Source: Epiperipatus broadwayi (taxonomy: Eukaryota > Onychophora > Udeonychophora > Euonychophora > Peripatidae). Taken from it: a stretch of DNA of 64,000 bases. The notes beneath the pieces were generated by a model that was not told the DNA's origin, ran no database searches, and worked only from the letters and a program-made list of their open reading frames with translations. Location: NCBI GenBank assembly GCA_028023455.1, contig JAQFVV010012546.1, positions 1,505,501 through 1,569,500 of the forward strand, read 5' to 3'. Positions 57,522 to 64,000 of the stretch are shown here, one piece after another. Positions within the stretch are counted from its first letter, which is position 1. Every line of letters begins with the position of its first letter. The position numbers and the translations under genes are program-made.

Positions 57522-57860
57522 TTCTACGAGCCCTAATATGGTAGGTTGGAGTTGCTGTATCCAGTGATTGATTTCTTGTATTTTTTTTTCTTTGAGTTTA
57601 ATCCCTGAACATTTATTGCACCTATCTTAATTTTCATTGAGTTTAAATTATATTGCGAGGGAGATTTAATTTGGAACATGGTTTATTCTGCCGTTTTTGT
57701 TTGCATGTTTTTTTCCTGTGGTGATTCTGTTTGTGTTTGGATATGTGTGCTATAGTGTGGTGTTTTTTTTAAGTTTTTTCTTCTGGTGTGGTTAGTTCTA
57801 TTTCCATCTCTTCTGCTGTAGTTTCTTCTGTTAAATTAATCTGATTATCATCTTCCTCGT

Positions 57861-58409
57861 TCATTTTAATTTTCTTACTTTCTCTTGTTTTTTTGTTTTA
57901 TGTGTTTTCTTCCTGCTTTCAATTGATGTACTTTCTAGCATTGGATAGTACTGTGTTATTTTATCCATGATTTCTGTGGTCATTTTATTTATTATTATGC
58001 TTTCTGATTGCTCATCATTTTCATTCGTTTTTCCTTTAAGCTCTTTTGGTAGGTTTTTGTTTTCTTTTTCCTCCATTCTATTTAAATTGAGTGGGTTTTC
58101 ACTACTTTGATTTTCCTTATTTGTTTTAATTTCTTTTGTTATAGTGTTTACTGGATTGCTAATTCTTTCATTTCTATTAGATATGTTGTTTTCCTGGGTG
58201 CTTTGTAGTGTAGGGTAGTTTAACTCGTCTAGTTGGTTATTTGTGTCTTCGCTTTCTGTAACATTTCCTGAGTTTTTTGGTATATTGTTGTTTTTTATTT
58301 TGCTGTGTTTGTTCATTGCATTCCATTGCAATATGTCCTCTTCTTCCACAATGGAAGCAACCTGGCTTAAGCTCTCTGATGTAAATATATAGTGTAGCTT
58401 CTTCATCAC
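57861..58409 (-). pseudogene. LINE ORF1: hydrophilic C-terminal region
   Basis: 182 codons, of which those after about residue 25 continue ORF1 beyond its zinc knuckle. Asn/Glu/Lys/Ser-rich, with a LDELNYPTLQS motif and no known fold. It is shifted relative to 58237-58935 by a frame change just after the knuckle. Confidence 0.6.
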
Positions 58410-58935
58410 TTATGTGTGTGGGGATATTCTCCGGGTCTACTTGTTTATTTAATTTAATTTTGAATTCAAAGCTATTTGTTAGTATGGGAATTGCTGCTTC
58501 TTTAATGTATTTTTTCTGGAAGAAAATGACTTTTCCAAAAGGATTCATCATTTTTTGGAAATCTTCCATGACGTAGAAAAATACGTATTTTTTAAAATTT
58601 TCAGAGATATTTTTATACTTATTCTCATCGACTGTTATTAGTGCAAAATTACTTAGTGTCTTAATTCGATCTCTAAATTGTTCTCTTTGCCCATTTTCAT
58701 AAAATTGGACTGCAACATATCTGCCATTTGGATGGTCGCCTATGGATTGTACCGATTCAAGCATATTATTTTCATGCAATGTTTCTATTAGAAAGGATTT
58801 GGGGAAACTGTATAGTGTGTAAAGACTATCTGTTACAGCGAGTACTATTGATTTATCAGTGAAGAACCATTTAAACATCAGGAAAAGTGATTGAGGTATT
58901 GTTTTGTTGAATTTCTCTCCAATTTGTTCAAGCAT
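58237..58935 (-). pseudogene. LINE ORF1: Gag-like protein with zinc knuckle
   Basis: 232 codons. A folded-looking region of about 190 residues (IGEKFNKTIPQSLFLMFKWF, then SIGDHPNGRYVAVQFYENG) precedes a CCHC zinc knuckle, C193-F-H-C196...H201...C206. LINE ORF1 proteins of this kind bind the element RNA. The true start is at 59144 in another frame; a frameshift near 58940 separates them. After the knuckle the reading continues in a third arrangement at 58409. Confidence 0.8.
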
Positions 58936-59144
58936 TTCATCAGTCCATTCAGTATGAGAGGGGGATCATTTTTATTTTGATCCATAAGATTCATGTTTTC
59001 CAAATCATCTGCTGTTGTTTTCCTGAACCTAAGACCTTTTGCCGGGCTTACGTAATCTTGGGCTTTTTTTGCTATAGAAGTGTATGACTTTCTCGTGCCC
59101 TGCAATGGACCACCCACCAGGTTAATAGGTTGAGCGGTCGCCAT
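58878..59144 (-). pseudogene. LINE ORF1: N-terminus
   Basis: Starts MATAQPINLVGGPLQG and continues KSYTSIAKKA to FRKTTADDLENMN. The ATG at 59144 is the natural ORF1 start because it is the first in the unit and about 420 bp from the 5' end. The last 20 or so residues are out of frame with the rest of ORF1. Confidence 0.7.
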
Positions 59145-59787
<643 letters not shown>

Positions 59788-60514
59788 TAATTCAATATTT
59801 ATTTCAAACTCTTTTCTATTATTTTCATATATCTCTTCAGAAAAACTACTATACTATTCTATTTATTTTAAATATGACTTTGTTCTACTCTAATATTTAA
59901 AAAGATTAATTGATGTAAGTAAAAGTGAATTATTTGTTTTTGTCTCATGCATTTTACATTATAATTTCATTGTAAAGATGTATTCGTTGTATATCCACAC
60001 AGATATATTCATTTTATACTAGTTTATTTAGAAGAAGCAAATTCTTTTGAATGCAAAAATCTTTAAATATTTGATAAGCTGAATAATTATTTACTTACTT
60101 ATTAAAATTGGTAATAATTCACTATATACATAATAAACCCATATTAATTTATAATATTAAAAAAATAATATTTGCACTATACATGTGTAAGATTAAAGTT
60201 CTTTATCTTGTTTCAGTATGCATAATGAAAAATAGTGACTAGATAAGAAGATTTTTGAAGATCAAGCTTGATTTGTTATTTATCTATAGAGTACCATTTA
60301 TTTACATTATTCAATGTGCTATTTTATACTATATATTAATATTTATTTATTCTATTTATAGTATATGTTTACATTATTTTTATCTGTATAATATAACTGA
60401 AATGGTATTAAAATGTTGGTAAACATTTTGGAGGCAAGACAGCTGTGGTAATAATGTGGATCAACACAGTCACAGTAATAATAGGGATTATGATCTCAGC
60501 ATAAACAATCTACA
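59788..60514. other. Anonymous AT-rich DNA
   Basis: No recognisable element. Confidence 0.5.
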
Positions 60515-60655
60515 TCACATGACCCCCACATCTTATGCTTGTGTATAACTGTTGTTAAAACAGGAAAAACTCACTATATGTATTGCCACACACAGCATTG
60601 ATTACTCTAGCTTGCTGTGTGTGGCAATATGTATAGTGAGTTTTGCCTGTTTTCA
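60515..60655. mobile_element. Foldback element family C, copy 3 (short)
   Basis: ACTCACTATATGTATTGCCA pairs with TGGCAATATGTATAGTGAGT, with the shared left tail CACATGACCCCCACATCTTA outside and the right end GTTTTGCCTGTTTT. The ribozyme region is absent. Confidence 0.78.
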
Positions 60656-61302
60656 TGAACAATCTAATTGCCAGACCTTAAAATTTAAAAGTTAATTAAA
60701 AATAGGTTGCTTATAATTATTTTTCTATTGAATTTAATAAATTCTTTAATATATGGATACTAACAACTGTGCGAAGTCAATTTTATTATTATTTTACTTT
60801 TAATATTTTTGTGAATATAAAATTTAAATCTATTTAATGATTCATCATTGCCTGTATTCTTAGATTCTTATTTGCTATAATACTAACATTATACATAATA
60901 AACGTTATTTCAGAATTGCTATAACAAAGATTAAAAAAAATGATAGTAACATTCTGTTTAATTTATAGTCATCTATCTTTTCAGATTATTTTTACTTTTC
61001 TTTAGCTGTCGATCATATTATTTTTTCTTTTTTTCTCTTAACATCCCATAATCTTCTAATATATTTTTCATTTTTCTCTACTTCTAAATACCAGCACAAT
61101 ATTTTGTGTGATTTAGTACAGTGGTAGTAGCAGATTTGAGAAATAAAGGTCTCTGGATTGAATCACATTCTAGTAATTTTGATCTTTGAATATCAGATAA
61201 TCCCTTGAACAATTAGCCATCAATAATTATTTTATTATAATTTTATGCTAACTCTAATTTTTATTAATTATTGTTCTTTGTTTTATTAATAGATTTTAAA
61301 AA
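60656..61302. other. Anonymous AT-rich DNA
   Basis: No recognisable element. Confidence 0.5.
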
Positions 61303-61530
61303 GATTATCTCTAGTGTCTGAACCTATCCTGACACCTCTCTGAGGAGTGCCAAAGCACGAAACCATGGTCAGAGGTTTTGGGAGGTGTTCCTGACAGAGA
61401 TATTTTAAGTGCTGGCTCTGGCTAAGCATTTATCATAAAGCTTGTAGAGGAATTGGCAATCTTCATTGTTTATAACTTACAAGCTTAAGAGATAGGGTCA
61501 TGTGAAATATGACTCTTATTTTGACTATTT
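61303..61530 (+). mobile_element. Small hammerhead-bearing element (family E), free copy
   Basis: About 228 bp, homologous in order to the RTE-nested copy (51488-51745, other strand). It begins near TCTAGTGTCTGAACC and ends CTTATTTTGACTATT. The ribozyme lies about 30 bp from its start. No open frame. The size is similar to animal retrozyme units, but only single copies are seen here, not tandem dimers. Confidence 0.78.
61334..61376 (+). ncRNA. Hammerhead ribozyme motif, family E (best copy)
   Basis: All helices pair: helix I ACCTCT (61334-61339) with AGAGGT (61371-61376), six Watson-Crick pairs. Core CTGAGGA 61340-61346 (position 7 is variable). Helix II GTGC/GCAC, four perfect pairs closing the CAAA loop. 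GAAA 61359-61362. Helix III palindrome CCATGG 61363-61368. Cleavage triplet GTC, the classic one, cutting after C61370. An outer helix (GAACCT against AGGTGTTC) may extend helix I past an internal loop. Confidence 0.85.
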
Positions 61531-62454
61531 ATTATCTGTTATTTATTTTATTGACTAAATTACTCATATGTTTAAACATTGGTAATCGATTGGACTAAAA
61601 CAATGAATATTTCATTGTGATATTGGGCTATAATTAGATTATATCAACCTTAATATAAAAGTAGTCTTGTTGGTATATAAATTTTCCTTCAATTTGCTTT
61701 AAAAATTTGAATTATGATTTAATATGACATTATGATTGATAATTGTTTTTTTTTTATATAGTCAGAATACTTTTACCAAAGTTTTTTTTTTAAAAAAAAA
61801 CTGTGTAATAAATTTATTGAATTTGTGCTTCTAAGATATTAATTAAAAGAAACGCGATTTTTATTAAAAGAACAAAATTCAAAATTTAATTGTAAAATAT
61901 ATATATTCAATAATACTTGATCGTGGAATTAAATACAAAGGTCAAAAATGTAGCTTTTAGGAATTTGAGTTATCCTTAATATTTATAAATTCAAAAAATA
62001 TTTTATTAAATTACTTTTAAGTTTATAAATACAATATCTTAGTAATTAAATTACATAGCTGAAATATTAAATCATTTTGCTATTAGTTTATTATCTCTAC
62101 AATTGATTATATTCCCAAGCCTCTAATCACATTTTTCAAAGAGTTGTATTAATCTTTTGTGAAAAAGAAAATTATATCAATAATGTTATAAAATATAAAT
62201 TATTAATTTTTAGAATTTATTTTTAAAACTAATAAAAGAAAATGTTTTCTTAAAAATTTATGAAAAGCAATTTTAAAAAGAAACAAATTAATAGAAAATT
62301 ATTTGTAGCTGCATTTAAATCTGATATAGATTGTGCTGCTCTCTATGTATCTCAAACTTTAAAAAAAAACAAAAAAACATATTTCCCATTTTTATAATTT
62401 ATTTATTTTTGAAATACAAGTATATTATATATATTTTGTATCTAGATGTAATTA
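61531..62454. other. Anonymous AT-rich DNA
   Basis: No recognisable element. Confidence 0.5.
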
Positions 62455-62590
62455 AAGGAGATTTAAACCCAGACTGTTTAATCTCCCTTATGTCATAAAT
62501 TCCATCCTATATATCCAATACCCTTGCCCATATACATGCGAAAAACATAAATGATCTCTAATATACTTATTTAATTGTGAAATTAGATAC
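62455..62590. repeat. Foldback family B, left-arm fragment
   Basis: GGAGATTTAAACCCAGACTG, CCATATACATGCG and AAATGATCTCTAATATACTT follow the order of the family B left arm; the ribozyme core is gone (TTTAATTGTGAAATTAG in its place). Confidence 0.5.
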
Positions 62591-64000
62591 ATATATAGAT
62601 ATTTTCAGAAATACAAACTATTGTAACAACAAAAGTCAGTTTAAAAAGTCAAAGGAGCCTTTAAATCGGCTACAGCTAGCCCAATACCTTTTTAACATCT
62701 CCTAATAAACAACAGACAAGAAAAGGACTCTACTGGATTTGCTAATTTTGGGGTGATGAATAATGAGGAGATTCCAGCTTAGTTTTACCCTCTAGATAAG
62801 AATGACTAAATACCCAATTTCTAACCAATATTGAATAATTAGCTAGGTTGGTTGTGAATCAAATATTTGAAAAAAAGGTCCTAAACCAGAATCAAACATT
62901 AAAAAAAAAACAAGTTTTATTTGTTTTACATTTGATTTAAATAATGGGCATAATAGGAATATGCACTATTATTGTAACCACAAGATTTTCTAGAGAAAGT
63001 TAATTATAATGTAGATATAATGATTTGTTTAAAATCATATTAGCATTCAACCAAAACGGATAAGCAATTTAAAAATGTTTCTTATTCACATCTTTTATTT
63101 ACATATTTTAGTTTATTATTCACTTATTTTTAAAGTCCAAATTAATGAATATTTTTTAATAACCATTACTTTAATAATTAACTCCATTTAATTTAGTAAC
63201 CATTACTTTCTAAAAAAAAATATACAGATACCAATAAATTGATAGACTAAATTGACGATAAGTTAGCTAATTTACTTTGGAAATATTGCACTATTTAAAA
63301 AAAAAAAAAGAGTCCACTTTTCCATATAGTCAAATGTACCAGCCTCTACACAACAATGATTTTTTTTAATGAATTAGCTTATTAATGAGTGCGCATATAT
63401 ATTTAAAGATTTAAGAGTCCTATCTATAGAGAAGTACTGAAAGGATGAATTTAAAACTATAAGCTATTTGAAGTTTTTTTCTATTGATTCTACATCATGA
63501 CTATTAAATAGATAACATTCTATTGCTGGACATTCTATTAGCTAAAAACAATAATAAGACATGATACAAATGACAGTGACTTCAAGTCTATTTGCAATAC
63601 ATTTAGTATTTTTTTAGTTACTTACAGATTTATATACTACTGCTATAGTGTAGTAAACAATTTATTGTTCTATTTTTTTTTTTTAAAATTCTGGATGAGA
63701 GCTAACCACTCTATTACTTTATCAAAGATATTAAAAGCATTATAAGAAGTTTAGAAATTTATGATTATTTCAAATATTAATATATTATTGAGTAGTTAAT
63801 ACATCAACTTTCCATTTTGTGTGTGCATATTTTCAAAACCTTTGTAACTAATAACATACAGTTTTTCTTGTTAATTTAATTGTAGAATTTTAAATATTTA
63901 GGAAGACAACTATATGTGCTTAATAAAATGTATTTTCTATGACTTAATTTTTTTAAACAGAAATATTACACAATGTTCATTGGATCTTTCATATAATTAT
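62591..64000. other. Anonymous AT-rich DNA
   Basis: No gene, RNA or recognisable element to the end of the window. Confidence 0.5.

Overview
This is an AT-rich window (roughly three quarters A+T by eye) from the nuclear genome of an animal, most likely an invertebrate. The evidence is the mix of elements: a Ty3/gypsy LTR retrotransposon, an RTE-type LINE, an APE-type LINE, Penelope-like and hAT remnants, tRNA-derived SINEs, abundant microsatellites, and no bacterial-style gene packing. I cannot name the phylum. No host gene could be supported. The window reads as intergenic or intronic DNA filled with nested transposable elements of different ages.

Layout. 1-9.8 kb: mostly anonymous AT-rich DNA, with a small inverted-repeat element (7668-7891) and a hAT-derived non-autonomous element with 8-bp target duplications (8293-8779). 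9.85-10.46 kb: terminal-inverted-repeat units carrying a hammerhead-ribozyme motif. 10.5-25 kb: anonymous DNA with several foldback repeats, a ribozyme relic and a Penelope-like (PLE) relic at 23.3 kb. 25.5-27.9 kb: a decayed RTE LINE that appears to be interrupted by a second PLE relic. 28.1-29.9 kb: foldback repeats with hammerhead motifs in their arms. 33.56-42.31 kb: a young Ty3/gypsy retrotransposon with unusually long (about 2.3 kb), nearly identical LTRs, inserted into an older hammerhead-bearing foldback element whose halves flank it. 43-48 kb: more hammerhead foldback elements, RTE 3' ends and a tRNA-derived SINE. 48.7-52.2 kb: a minus-strand RTE pseudogene interrupted by a roughly 230-bp element that itself carries a hammerhead motif. 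54.1-59.6 kb: a nearly full-length but frameshifted minus-strand APE LINE flanked on both sides by long (TAA)n arrays. 60.5-62.6 kb: further copies of the small elements.

The most interesting content is a recurring set of hammerhead ribozymes. By reading and hand folding I find ten loci with an intact CTGANGA...GAAA core, plus at least seven decayed ones, in four or five sequence families (A, B, F3, C and E). Helix I is conserved by compensatory changes between families. Helix III is always very short and mostly self-complementary, the hallmark of animal hammerheads thought to act as dimers. In several families the motif lies in both arms of a palindrome, so transcription from either strand gives one sense ribozyme. 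Hammerheads are known from Penelope-like elements, satellites and retrozymes of animals; the foldback architecture and the copy nested inside an RTE coding region look worth follow-up. All foldings were done by eye and need computation.
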